Program-made: the position numbers and the translations under genes
Shown: piece by piece, positions 11,324-20,225 of the stretch
Numbering within the stretch: position 1 is the stretch's first letter
How the letters are laid out: every line of letters starts with the position of its first letter
Assembly: GCA_963205235.1 (NCBI GenBank)
Contig: CAUJIP010000045.1
Coordinates: 1-64,000 of the forward strand
From: Pseudomonadota bacterium
GTDB lineage: Bacteria > Pseudomonadota > Alphaproteobacteria > Rhodobacterales > Rhodobacteraceae
DNA length: 64,000 nt
Direction of reading: 5' to 3'
Notes under the pieces: model-generated
The model's database searches: none
The model's input: the letters and a program-made list of their open reading frames with translations, nothing else
Told to the model about the DNA's origin: nothing

Positions 11324-12217
11324 ATGATGTTGCGAATCCTGCGCTATCTTGTGGGCCTTGGACTGATCGTGGCGGCAGCGCTGTGGTTCGTGACCTTGCC
11401 CAAGCCCCTGTCCGAGGCTGATGTCGCGGGCCTGACCGGCGATGCGGCCAAGGGCCAAGCGGTATTCTGGGCCTCGGGCTGTGCGTCGTGCCACATGGCG
11501 GACGGTGCCAAGGACGCCGAGCAGCTGGTGCTGAAAGGCGGGCAACGCTTTGGCTCGGACTTCGGGACGTTCATCGCGCCGAACATCAGCCAGGACCCGG
11601 AACATGGGATCGGGGACTGGAGCCTTCTTGACCTTGCCAATGCGCTGAAGCGCGGTGTCGGGCGCAAGGGGGAACACCTTTACCCCGCCCTGCCCTATGC
11701 GGCCTATGCCAAGATGGAGATGCAGGATGTCGCGGACCTTTACGCCTTTCTGAAAACCCTGCCCGCCGATCCGACCCCAAGTGCCGAACATGAACTGGGC
11801 TTTCCGTTCTCGCTGCGGCAGGGCATCGGGGTCTGGAAGCTTTTGTTCCTGTCGGAAGACTGGGTCATTCAGGGCGACCTGAGCCCATCTGCCACCCGTG
11901 GTCGCTATATTGCCGAAGCGCTGGCGCATTGCGGCGAATGCCACACGCCCCGCAACCTTATCGGCGGGCTGAAAACCAGCGCCTGGCTGTCCGGCGCACC
12001 GATCCCCGGCGGCAAGGGCAAGACCCCGAACATCACGCCCGCGAAACTGACCTGGTCGCCGGTTGATATCGTCGCCTACCTGACCACCGGCTTCACGCCG
12101 GACTATGACTCCGTCGGCGGGCATATGGCGCATGTGGTCGAAAACCTGGGCCGGCTGCCCGACAGCGACCGGCAGGCGGTGGCGGATTATCTGGCGGTCG
12201 TGCCAGCGGTGGAGTGA
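11324..12217 (+). CDS. Diheme cytochrome c (c-type, alcohol-dehydrogenase-subunit-like)
   Basis: N-terminal TM/signal; two CxxCH motifs (CASCHMADG and CGECHTPRN). Confidence 0.9.
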   Translation: MMLRILRYLVGLGLIVAAALWFVTLPKPLSEADVAGLTGDAAKGQAVFWASGCASCHMADGAKDAEQLVLKGGQRFGSDFGTFIAPNISQDPEHGIGDWSLLDLANALKRGVGRKGEHLYPALPYAAYAKMEMQDVADLYAFLKTLPADPTPSAEHELGFPFSLRQGIGVWKLLFLSEDWVIQGDLSPSATRGRYIAEALAHCGECHTPRNLIGGLKTSAWLSGAPIPGGKGKTPNITPAKLTWSPVDIVAYLTTGFTPDYDSVGGHMAHVVENLGRLPDSDRQAVADYLAVVPAVE

Positions 12218-12330
12218 TCCGGCTTTCGGGCCGGTGGCTGCGGCCCTTGGCCCGAAGGTATGGGATGCCTTAATTGTCGGAAGCCCGATGTCGCGGTAGT
12301 CTTATTCTACCAAACATAGGGGATAGCATC

Positions 12331-13233
12331 ATGAAAATTCTTGGCACTGCTTCGGTTTTGGCCCTTCTGGGCTCGGTCGCGCCGGTCATGGCACTGGACA
12401 TCGGCGGCGGCTTCTCGCTGACCGGCAAGCTTGAATACGAACACATCAGCACCAAGACCACCGAACAGTCCTTCGGATTGCTGGACGCTGACCTCAGCTA
12501 TGAAAGCGCCAGCGGCTTTGGCGGCTTCATCGGGGTTCAGGGGATCAGCGTCGGGTCGTCGACCGAAGCCCTTTATGGAGCGCTGAGCTATTCCGGCGAC
12601 TTCGGCAAGATCCAGATCGGTGCGCCGCGCAACGCGCTTGACGATTACATCGGCGCTCCTGCCTTGGGCGGTCTTGACTATCTTGACCTGCAACTGGGGA
12701 TGTTCACAGGCAGCATTCTGCCGATCCAGGTGCTTAGCAGCAGTGCCGATGCAGCTGCAGGGATCCGCTATGACGGCAATTTTGGGGGTGCGCGGGTTGG
12801 CGTGTCCTATCATGACCTTGAAGGCGGCCAGGTGCTGGATGTCGCGGTCAACTACAGCTTTGGCGAGACGATCGTGAAGGCGGGCGGCGAACATGTGAAC
12901 GGCAGCGGGCTTTCGGCGTCCAGCTTCTTTATCGGTGCAGAACATGACTTTGGCCAGGTGACTGCGGGTGCAATCGTTGGCACCAGCGACATCCTTTCCT
13001 CGAACGTGCGGTCGGTTTCGCTTTACGCCGTCTACAGTCCGACCGACCGTCTGGATCTGACCGCGACGGCATTGCATGTGAACGGCCTTGGCAGCGACGG
13101 AACGCTTTATGGCATCGCGGCCAACTATGACCTGACCGATGATGTCTTCGTCGAGGCCGGATATCTGGGATCGTCGGGCGGTGCTTTCTTTGGCAGCGAC
13201 ATCGTGAACGTGTCGGTCGGCGTCAAGTTCTGA
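12331..13233 (+). CDS. Porin-like outer-membrane beta-barrel protein (paralog 1)
   Basis: Signal peptide MKILGTASVLALLGSVAPVMA; LDIGGGFSLTGKLEYEHIS...GKIQIGAPRNALDD..., ends VSVGVKF (C-terminal Phe). Confidence 0.75.
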   Translation: MKILGTASVLALLGSVAPVMALDIGGGFSLTGKLEYEHISTKTTEQSFGLLDADLSYESASGFGGFIGVQGISVGSSTEALYGALSYSGDFGKIQIGAPRNALDDYIGAPALGGLDYLDLQLGMFTGSILPIQVLSSSADAAAGIRYDGNFGGARVGVSYHDLEGGQVLDVAVNYSFGETIVKAGGEHVNGSGLSASSFFIGAEHDFGQVTAGAIVGTSDILSSNVRSVSLYAVYSPTDRLDLTATALHVNGLGSDGTLYGIAANYDLTDDVFVEAGYLGSSGGAFFGSDIVNVSVGVKF

Positions 13234-13255
13234 TCCAGCGGCTTTGAAACACTGC

Positions 13256-13285
13256 GGGCGGTTCCGATGCCGGAGCCGCCCGTTT
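13256..13285 (+). terminator. Intrinsic terminator-like hairpin after porin paralog 1
   Basis: GGGCGGttCC...GGaGCCGCCC followed by GTTTCGTTT. Confidence 0.55.
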
Positions 13286-13513
13286 CGTTTGGGCGGTGTA
13301 GTCGTCCGCTCGCAGGGAACCGGCTTGACCGGCGCAGATTGACCGGCGGACATCGGCTCGATTGGCCGGGCATCGGCCAGAAACCGCCATAAACCAAAGT
13401 GATACGCGGACCAAATGCCACGTCCGTTTATTGCCCGCACGCGCATTTCGCCTTCTGGGTGTAAGTCCTATCCCCGAATCCTGTTCCCAAGAATCCCGTC
13501 AAGGAGTGTAGAA

Positions 13514-13981
13514 ATGAAGCGAGTGTTTCTCGCCGCTGCCGTTCTGGCTTCGGTTGCGACTGTCAGCATCGCGCAAGATGCGGAAGACCCGTTTGCCGAT
13601 GCCGTGGAAATGCGTCACGGCCTGATGCTGCAGATGGCGACCGACATCGGCAAGCTTGGCGCGATGGCCAAGGGTGAAGCCGACTATGACGCGGCAGTTG
13701 CTACCAAGGCCTCGGCCAACATCGCGGCGATTGCCTCGGTGATCAGCATGGATCAGTTCCCTGCCGGGTCCGAATACCAGGCCTCGGCCGACAGCTTTGC
13801 CCTGCCCGCTCTGTGGGCAAGCCAGGATGATTTCCTGACCAAGGTCGCCGACCTGAACACCGCTGCGGCGGCGATGCAGGTGGCGGCGGCGACGGATGTC
13901 GAAGGTGTCAAGGCGGGCATGGCCCAGCTTGGCGCCGCCTGCTCTGCCTGCCACAAGGCCTATCGCCAGCCGGAAGAATAG
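13514..13981 (+). CDS. Cytochrome c' (class II c-type cytochrome)
   Basis: Signal peptide MKRVFLAAAVLASVATVSIAQ; RHGLMLQMATDIGKLGAMAKGE...; single C-terminal CSACHKAYR haem motif. Confidence 0.88.
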   Translation: MKRVFLAAAVLASVATVSIAQDAEDPFADAVEMRHGLMLQMATDIGKLGAMAKGEADYDAAVATKASANIAAIASVISMDQFPAGSEYQASADSFALPALWASQDDFLTKVADLNTAAAAMQVAAATDVEGVKAGMAQLGAACSACHKAYRQPEE

Positions 13982-14019
13982 ACCCGGATCCCCGCGATCT
14001 GACGCGGGGCAAGGATCAT

Positions 14020-14053
14020 AAGGCCCGGACGGGATCAGCCCCGCCCGGGCCTT
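14020..14053 (+). terminator. Intrinsic terminator-like hairpin after cytochrome c'
   Basis: AAGGCCCGGaCGGG-atcagc-CCCGCCCGGGCCTT. Confidence 0.55.
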
Positions 14054-14220
14054 GCCATATCCAGGACAATCCCTCTGGCCGGACTGCGGCCCCCCCCGGC
14101 GCGTGCAGCACCGGTGGGCGCGGAAATATGCCGAACCACAAGATGCTGATTGCACAGACTTTCCTTCGTCAAAGTCCTGTGGCATGATCAGAAAAAACAA
14201 CAAACAGGTGGACCGAGCAG

Positions 14221-15102
14221 ATGACCCGTTTCCTTTTCCCCGCCCTTGTGGCGATCAGCGCCATGCCGGCCCTGGCCCAGGATGGTGCTACCGGCCTGTC
14301 CTATTCCGGCGAGGTCAAGCTGGAATACGTCGACGCAAACTCCAATATGCTTGCCTTTCGGGGCGATGCGGTGATGAGCTGGCGGTCGGGCGGGCTTTTG
14401 GGCTTTGACGCCTCTCTCGACACGATCCATACCGACGAAGGCGACGATTTCACCAATTTCTGGGCGGCTGCGGTCTTTACCATGGGGTCCAGCGAAGTTG
14501 CCATCGGCGCGCCACGTCCGGTGCTTGACTCCCTTCGCGTCAACCCGCGGTTTTCCACTTCTCGCCTGGTGGATCTGCAGACGAGCTTCCTTCGCGGGCC
14601 GCTGACCACGATTGCCAGTGCGCAGGACAATGGCATGACCCCGGGTCTGACCTATAAATACAATTCGGGCGACCTGACCTTCGGCGCGGGCTATCATCAT
14701 CTGAACGACGGGTCCGGGGTCGACCTTTTCGAAGGCATCATGCGCTATGACGGTGGCGGGACAAGCTACTTCATCTCGGCGGAATATGCCGACACGTCGT
14801 CCAGCAACGTAACCTTCCTGCAGATCGGTGCCCTGCACGAGTCCGACCGGTTCGATGCCGGTGTCACGCTGGGGAAGGTGCGGTCCTCGGGTGCGATCCA
14901 CACGCTGCGGCTTTACGGTGCCTTTGACGTGGTGCCGTCGCTGACGGTGCGCGGCGATCTTCTGATGGTCGAGAAAGCCGAAGACATCTATTCGCTGTCG
15001 GCGACATACACGATGGACAGCGGGCTTTTCGTCGAAGGTGGCGGCACCGTGCTGAACGGATCGGACGAGATCTACGATATCGGCGTCGGCTTCAAGTTCT
15101 GA
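14221..15102 (+). CDS. Porin-like outer-membrane beta-barrel protein (paralog 2)
   Basis: Signal peptide; GLSYSGEVKLEYVDANSNM...SSEVAIGAPRPVLDS..., ends GVGFKF. Confidence 0.72.
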   Translation: MTRFLFPALVAISAMPALAQDGATGLSYSGEVKLEYVDANSNMLAFRGDAVMSWRSGGLLGFDASLDTIHTDEGDDFTNFWAAAVFTMGSSEVAIGAPRPVLDSLRVNPRFSTSRLVDLQTSFLRGPLTTIASAQDNGMTPGLTYKYNSGDLTFGAGYHHLNDGSGVDLFEGIMRYDGGGTSYFISAEYADTSSSNVTFLQIGALHESDRFDAGVTLGKVRSSGAIHTLRLYGAFDVVPSLTVRGDLLMVEKAEDIYSLSATYTMDSGLFVEGGGTVLNGSDEIYDIGVGFKF

Positions 15103-15127
15103 TCCGGGCGCTGTAGCGATTGGTGAT

Positions 15128-15158
15128 CGGGCGGCATCCCCAGGGTGCCGCCCGTTTT
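15128..15158 (+). terminator. Intrinsic terminator after porin paralog 2
   Basis: CGGGCGGCAtCC...GGtGCCGCCCG followed by TTTT. Confidence 0.6.
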
Positions 15159-15272
15159 CATTGCCCCGCCTCGATTGGCCTTTGCGACGGTTCTCAAGAA
15201 ACGAGTGGCGGCAAGGTGCAATTGAAAGTAACCAAGGGGTCGCGCTTTGGCTTTTGCATAATCGGAAACCTG

Positions 15273-16220
15273 ATGATCTCCCGTTCCGTCACGACCATTA
15301 CACTGGCCTTGGGCCTGACATTTCCCGCATTTTCTCAGGGCCTTGATCTTAAGAACGGGTTCACCCTGACCGGCGAGGTCGAGCTTGAGTATGTCCACTT
15401 CGACGGCGAAGGGACGAACCAGGAGGTCTATGCCCTTGCAGATATTGGCCTGAAGTGGCGCAGCCAGTCCTCCAGCGGGGTCTCGATCGGGGTCGATGTC
15501 GATCTTGTTGGCACCGATGCAACTGGCAGTGAAAGCGACTGGAACAAGGTCTGGGGCGGTCTGGTTCTGGCCACGGACCTTGGCGACTTGACGATCGGTA
15601 CGCCAAGATCCCTGATCAAGACCATGATCGTCGCGCCGAACATCGGCGGCTTCGCAGCCTTCGAGAGGTCCAATGACAGCTTCGGCGGTTCATGGCTGGA
15701 ACCTTACGGGGTCGCAGATTTCGTGAACATCAGCGGTGTCAGCTTCAAAGGCACCAAAGGGGCCCTCAGCTATGGGGCATCCTATAGCTGGATCTCCAGC
15801 GACATGCCCGGCGACAGAAAGCAAGAAATTTTGGAACTTGTCGCCGTGCTGGAGACCGGCAAGATCAAGCTTCAGGCCGGATTCCAGCAAAGAGAACTCC
15901 TGAATGTCAGCGCGATCCGCCGGTCGCTGGGCGCGACCTATACCGGGGATCGGTTCTCGGCCGGGGTGCTGCGCAGCGAAACACCGTCCAGCTTCTTCCC
16001 GACCAGTTCTACCCTCATCTTTGCCGACTATGACATCACCGATGCATTGACCCTTGGCGCGCAGGCCAACCAGACGCAGATTGGCACCTTCTGGACCAAT
16101 TTCTACGGGCTGACCGGGGAATATACCTTTGCCAATGGTGCCTTTGCTCAAGTGGGCCTCTACAGCGCGCCGGACTACGACATCACCCACGCCAACGCAT
16201 CCATCGGGTTCCGCTTCTGA
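15273..16220 (+). CDS. Porin-like outer-membrane beta-barrel protein (paralog 3)
   Basis: Signal peptide MISRSVTTITLALGLTFPAFS; QGLDLKNGFTLTGEVELEYVHFDG...GDLTIGTPRSLI..., ends SIGFRF. Confidence 0.72.
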   Translation: MISRSVTTITLALGLTFPAFSQGLDLKNGFTLTGEVELEYVHFDGEGTNQEVYALADIGLKWRSQSSSGVSIGVDVDLVGTDATGSESDWNKVWGGLVLATDLGDLTIGTPRSLIKTMIVAPNIGGFAAFERSNDSFGGSWLEPYGVADFVNISGVSFKGTKGALSYGASYSWISSDMPGDRKQEILELVAVLETGKIKLQAGFQQRELLNVSAIRRSLGATYTGDRFSAGVLRSETPSSFFPTSSTLIFADYDITDALTLGAQANQTQIGTFWTNFYGLTGEYTFANGAFAQVGLYSAPDYDITHANASIGFRF

Positions 16221-16228
16221 TCCCGGCA

Positions 16229-16249
16229 CGGGGCCGGGTCGCGGCCCCG
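16229..16249. terminator. Hairpin between convergent porin paralog 3 and lipA
   Basis: CGGGGCCGggtcgCGGCCCCG stem-loop. Confidence 0.45.
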
Positions 16250-16250
16250 A

Positions 16251-17195
16251 TCAGGCCCGCCCGCCCTGCCGCGCCGCCCGCATCCGGGCGAAATCGTCGC
16301 CTGCGTGATAGCTGGACCGGGTAAGCGGCGTGGCCGAGACCATCAGGAACCCCTTGCCCCAGGCCGCCGTTTCATAGGCCTTGAATTCCTCGGGCGTGAC
16401 AAAGCTTTCAATGGCGTGGTGCTTGGGCGTCGGTTGCAGGTATTGGCCGATGGTCAGGAAATCGACATTCGCCGACCGCATGTCATCCATGACCTGTTGC
16501 ACGGCCTGCCGATCCTCGCCCAGACCCACCATGATGCCCGATTTGGTGAACATCATCGGGTCCAGTTCCTTGACCCGCTGCAACAGGCGAAGCGAGTGGA
16601 AATACCGCGCGCCGGGGCGGACAGTCGGGTATAGCCCCGGCACGGTTTCCAGATTGTGGTTCAGAACGTCAGGCCGGGCCGCGACCACGGTTTCCAGGGC
16701 ACTGGGAGGGCAGCGCAGGAAATCGGGCACCAGAACCTCGATCGTCGTGTCGGGCGACCGATGGCGGATCGCGCGGATGGTCTGGGCGAAATGCTCGGCT
16801 CCGCCGTCCTCAAGATCGTCCCGGTCAACGCTGGTCACCACAACGTGGCTTAGCCCCAGTTCCGCCACTGCATGCGCCACCCGCCCCGGCTCGAACGTAT
16901 CCAAGGCCTGCGGCTTCCCCGTCGCCACGTTGCAGAAGGTGCAGCCCCGGGTGCAGATCTCGCCCATGATCATCATGGTGGCGTGGCCCTGGCTCCAGCA
17001 CTCGCCGACGTTGGGGCAACCGGCCTCTTCACAGACGGTGACCAGCTTCTTCGTCTTCAGGATGTCGCGCGTCTTCTTGTAGCCCTCGGACGTCGGTGCC
17101 TTGACCCTTATCCACGACGGTTTCTTCGGCTGGGCATTGTCAGGCCGATGCGCCTTTTCCGGGTGGCGTTCGTCGGGAAGCTTCAGATCGCGCAT
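16251..17195 (-). CDS. lipA: Lipoyl synthase
   Basis: Radical-SAM [15 protein letters not shown], upstream Cys cluster [30 protein letters not shown]; start at [18 protein letters not shown]. Confidence 0.95.
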   Translation of the reverse strand: MRDLKLPDERHPEKAHRPDNAQPKKPSWIRVKAPTSEGYKKTRDILKTKKLVTVCEEAGCPNVGECWSQGHATMMIMGEICTRGCTFCNVATGKPQALDTFEPGRVAHAVAELGLSHVVVTSVDRDDLEDGGAEHFAQTIRAIRHRSPDTTIEVLVPDFLRCPPSALETVVAARPDVLNHNLETVPGLYPTVRPGARYFHSLRLLQRVKELDPMMFTKSGIMVGLGEDRQAVQQVMDDMRSANVDFLTIGQYLQPTPKHHAIESFVTPEEFKAYETAAWGKGFLMVSATPLTRSSYHAGDDFARMRAARQGGRA

Positions 17196-17348
17196 GGGCG
17201 GGCCCCTTGAAGTGTGTTCTCTGCAGATAAGCCGGATCGGGACCAAAGGCAACGCGGGCCTCTGCGCGGCCGCGCAAGGCAGCCATGCGGATTGACAGTT
17301 CCTGCCCCGCCGCCGATCCTTGGCCAATGCCTAAGCGAAGGACCGAAG

Positions 17349-18371
17349 ATGACCTGGACCATGCCGTCCGAGACCGCCCCGCAGGACCGGATCTGGATGT
17401 CCTTCCCCCGCGCCTGGCCCGATGAGTCCCCGACCGACCGCGAAGCCGCCTATAAAGCCTGGACCGCCGTCGCCGATGCGATTGCAGAATTCGAGCCGGT
17501 GACGATGGTCGTCGACCCCTCGGAAACCCAACGAGCCATGAACATGCTGGGACGCGGGATCGAGCAGGTCTCCCGTGTGATCGACGACTACTGGATGCGC
17601 GACACAGGTCCGACCTTTGTCCACGCCGCCGATGGGTCGCTGGCCGCCGTCGACTGGATTTTCAACGCCTGGGGCGGAAACATCGCGACCGGTGCAAAGA
17701 ACGACCGTGGCCTTGCCGCCTTTGTCGCCGAAGTCGCAGGCGTGCCCGTCATCCCCTCGCTTCTGGTGAACGAAGGCGGCGGCATCCATGTCGATGGCGA
17801 AGGCACGATCCTACTGACCGAAACCGTGCAACTGGGCCAAGGCCGCAACCCCTATGCCGATGCCGCGCGGGTCGAGGCCGAGATGGCCCGCACCCTTGGC
17901 ACGGAAAAGGTGATCTGGCTGAAGCGTGGCCTGACCCGCGACTATGACAGCCACGGCACCTTGGGCCATGTCGATATCGTCGCCTGTTTCCCTGCCCCCG
18001 GTAAAGTGCTGATCCACGACCAGCGCGACCCCTCGCACCCCGACCATGCGGTCAGTGCCGAAACTCGCGCGATCCTGTCTGACGCCACCGACGCCAAGGG
18101 CCGCAAGCTGGAAATCATCCCGGTTCCGGCCCCGAAACTCCTCCGCGACGCCGATGGGTTCGTCGATTACAGCTACATCAACCACCTTGCCGTCAACGGT
18201 GGCGTCATCGCCTGCGGTTTCGGCGAGGATTACGCCGACGCCCAGGCGCGCGAGATCCTCTCCGCCGCCTATCCCGGTCGCCGTGTCGTGACGGTGGACG
18301 CGCGGGAAATCTTTGCCCGGGGCGGCGGCATCCACTGCATCACCCAGCAGCAGCCGAAGGCACGCGCATGA
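17349..18371 (+). CDS. aguA: Agmatine deiminase (porphyromonas-type PAD family)
   Basis: DEIWMSFPRAWP-like start (RIWMSFPRAWPDESP), VIDDYWMRDTGPTFV, NEGGGIHVDGEGTILLTE, HGTLGHVDIVACF, GGGIHCITQQQP catalytic Cys. Confidence 0.88.
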   Translation: MTWTMPSETAPQDRIWMSFPRAWPDESPTDREAAYKAWTAVADAIAEFEPVTMVVDPSETQRAMNMLGRGIEQVSRVIDDYWMRDTGPTFVHAADGSLAAVDWIFNAWGGNIATGAKNDRGLAAFVAEVAGVPVIPSLLVNEGGGIHVDGEGTILLTETVQLGQGRNPYADAARVEAEMARTLGTEKVIWLKRGLTRDYDSHGTLGHVDIVACFPAPGKVLIHDQRDPSHPDHAVSAETRAILSDATDAKGRKLEIIPVPAPKLLRDADGFVDYSYINHLAVNGGVIACGFGEDYADAQAREILSAAYPGRRVVTVDAREIFARGGGIHCITQQQPKARA

Positions 18372-20053
18372 AACTGGTCGAAGCCTCCATCGCCGACCTG
18401 CGCGCCGCACTGGAAGCAGGCCGCGAAACCGCCGTCAGCCTGACCGAAGGGTATCTGGCACGGATCAAAGCCTATGACCCGGTGCTGAACGCCGTCCCCG
18501 TCCTGAACCCCGCCGCGCTGGACGACGCCCGCGCCTCCGACGCCCGCCGCGCCCAAGGCCACGCGCTCGGCCCGCTCGACGGCATCCCCTACACCGCCAA
18601 GGCCAGCTATTCCGCCAAGGGCTTGCCCGTCAGCGCAGGCTCGCCCGCTTTCGAACACCTCATCGCGCAGAAAGACGCCTTCGTCATCGAACGCCTGCGC
18701 GCCGCCGGGGCGATCCTCCTGGGCCTCACCAACATGCCCCCCATGGCCAATGGCGGCATGCAGCGCGGTTGCTACGGTCGCGCCGAAAGCCCCTACAACG
18801 GTGACTACCTGACCGCCGCCTTCGGCTCGGGCAGTTCCAACGGGTCTGGCACCGCCACCGCCGCCAGCTTCGCCGCCTTTGGCCTGGGCGAGGAAACCTG
18901 GTCCTCAGGCCGCGCCCCCGCCGCCAACAACGGGCTTTGCGCCTATACCCCTAGCCGAGGCGTCATCTCGATCCGGGGCAACTGGCCCTTGGTCCCGACG
19001 ATGGACGTGGTGGTGCCCCACACCCGCACGATGGCCGACCTGCTGGAGCTTCTGGATGTGATCGTCGCCGATGATCCCGAAACCCGTGGCGACCTTTGGC
19101 GGCGACAGCCTTGGGTGAAAATTCCCAAAGCATCCGACCTGCGCCCCACCAGCTATAAGGCCCTTGCCGGATCGGAAACCCTGAAGGGCAAACGCTTCGG
19201 CATCCCCGCGATGTATATCAACGCCGATCCCTTGGCCGGAACCGCCGAGAACCCCGGCATTGGCGGGCCGACCGGACAGCGGATCGACACCCGCCCCTCG
19301 ATCCTCGCGCTTTGGGATGAGGCCCGCGCCGCCCTCATCGCCGCCGGGGCCGAGGTCGTCGTCACCGACTTCCCGCTGGTGACGAATTACGAAGGCGACC
19401 GCCCCGGCGCGCCGACCATCGCCACGCGGGGCCTTGTCAGCGCGGCCTACCTGCACCGGGAAATCATCGACCTTTCCGTCTGGTCATGGGACGATTTCCT
19501 GCAAGCCAATGGCGATCCCTCCCTGAACCGTCTGGCTCAGGTCGACGGTGCCCGCATCTTCCCGCGCGCGGAAGGGGCGCTTCCCGACCGCTACACCGGC
19601 TTTGAGGGCGATGTCGCCGATTACCCCGCCCATGCCCGCGCCCATCCCTGCGACGACTTCCGCCTGATCCCCGAAATGGAAGCGGGTTTCCGCGGGCTGG
19701 AGGAGACGCGCAAGCGCGATCTTGAGGTCTGGATGGACCGGCTTGGCCTTGACGCGGTGATCTTCCCCGCCGTCGCCGATGTCGGGCCCGCCGACGCCGA
19801 CGTGACCCCCGCCTCCGCCGATCTGGCGTGGCGCAACGGCACCTGGGTCGCGAACGGCAACCTCGCGATCCGCCATTGCGGCGTGCCCACGGTGACCGTG
19901 CCGATGGGGGTGATGGCCGATATCGCCATGCCCGCCGCCCTCACCTTCGCCGGCCGCGCCTGGGACGACACCCGCCTTCTGGCGCTGGCGGCGGCGTTCG
20001 AGGCCACGGGTAACCGCCGCATCCCCTCGCCAAGCACGCCGGAACTCGGCTGA
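18368..20053 (+). CDS. Amidase-signature family protein (divergent)
   Basis: LDGIPYTAKASYSAKGLPVSAGSPAFEHLIAQKDAFVIERLRAAGAILLGLTNMPPMANGG; serine region FGSGSSNGSGTATAASFAAFGLGEETWSSGRAPAANNG; ATGA overlap with aguA. Confidence 0.85.
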   Translation: MKLVEASIADLRAALEAGRETAVSLTEGYLARIKAYDPVLNAVPVLNPAALDDARASDARRAQGHALGPLDGIPYTAKASYSAKGLPVSAGSPAFEHLIAQKDAFVIERLRAAGAILLGLTNMPPMANGGMQRGCYGRAESPYNGDYLTAAFGSGSSNGSGTATAASFAAFGLGEETWSSGRAPAANNGLCAYTPSRGVISIRGNWPLVPTMDVVVPHTRTMADLLELLDVIVADDPETRGDLWRRQPWVKIPKASDLRPTSYKALAGSETLKGKRFGIPAMYINADPLAGTAENPGIGGPTGQRIDTRPSILALWDEARAALIAAGAEVVVTDFPLVTNYEGDRPGAPTIATRGLVSAAYLHREIIDLSVWSWDDFLQANGDPSLNRLAQVDGARIFPRAEGALPDRYTGFEGDVADYPAHARAHPCDDFRLIPEMEAGFRGLEETRKRDLEVWMDRLGLDAVIFPAVADVGPADADVTPASADLAWRNGTWVANGNLAIRHCGVPTVTVPMGVMADIAMPAALTFAGRAWDDTRLLALAAAFEATGNRRIPSPSTPELG

Positions 20054-20061
20054 CCGGGGGA

Positions 20062-20122
20062 CCCGTAGGTCGGGGTTCACCCCGACTCTCCCCGCCCCGT
20101 AGGTCGGGGTTCACCCCAACTC
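20062..20122. repeat. Two tandem palindromic (REP-like) units
   Basis: CCCGTAGGTCGGGGTTCACCCC(G/A)ACTC at 20062-20088 and again at 20096-20122; first copy has perfect GTCGGGGT-TC-ACCCCGAC hairpin. Confidence 0.7.
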
Positions 20123-20225
20123 GCGATATGATTTCCACCGGGAACTCGGTTAACCCACGGTAAATGTCCACAGCCAAGCCCTTGATTCCAAAGGCCCGGA
20201 AAATCTGTCCCGCGTGGACACCCGA

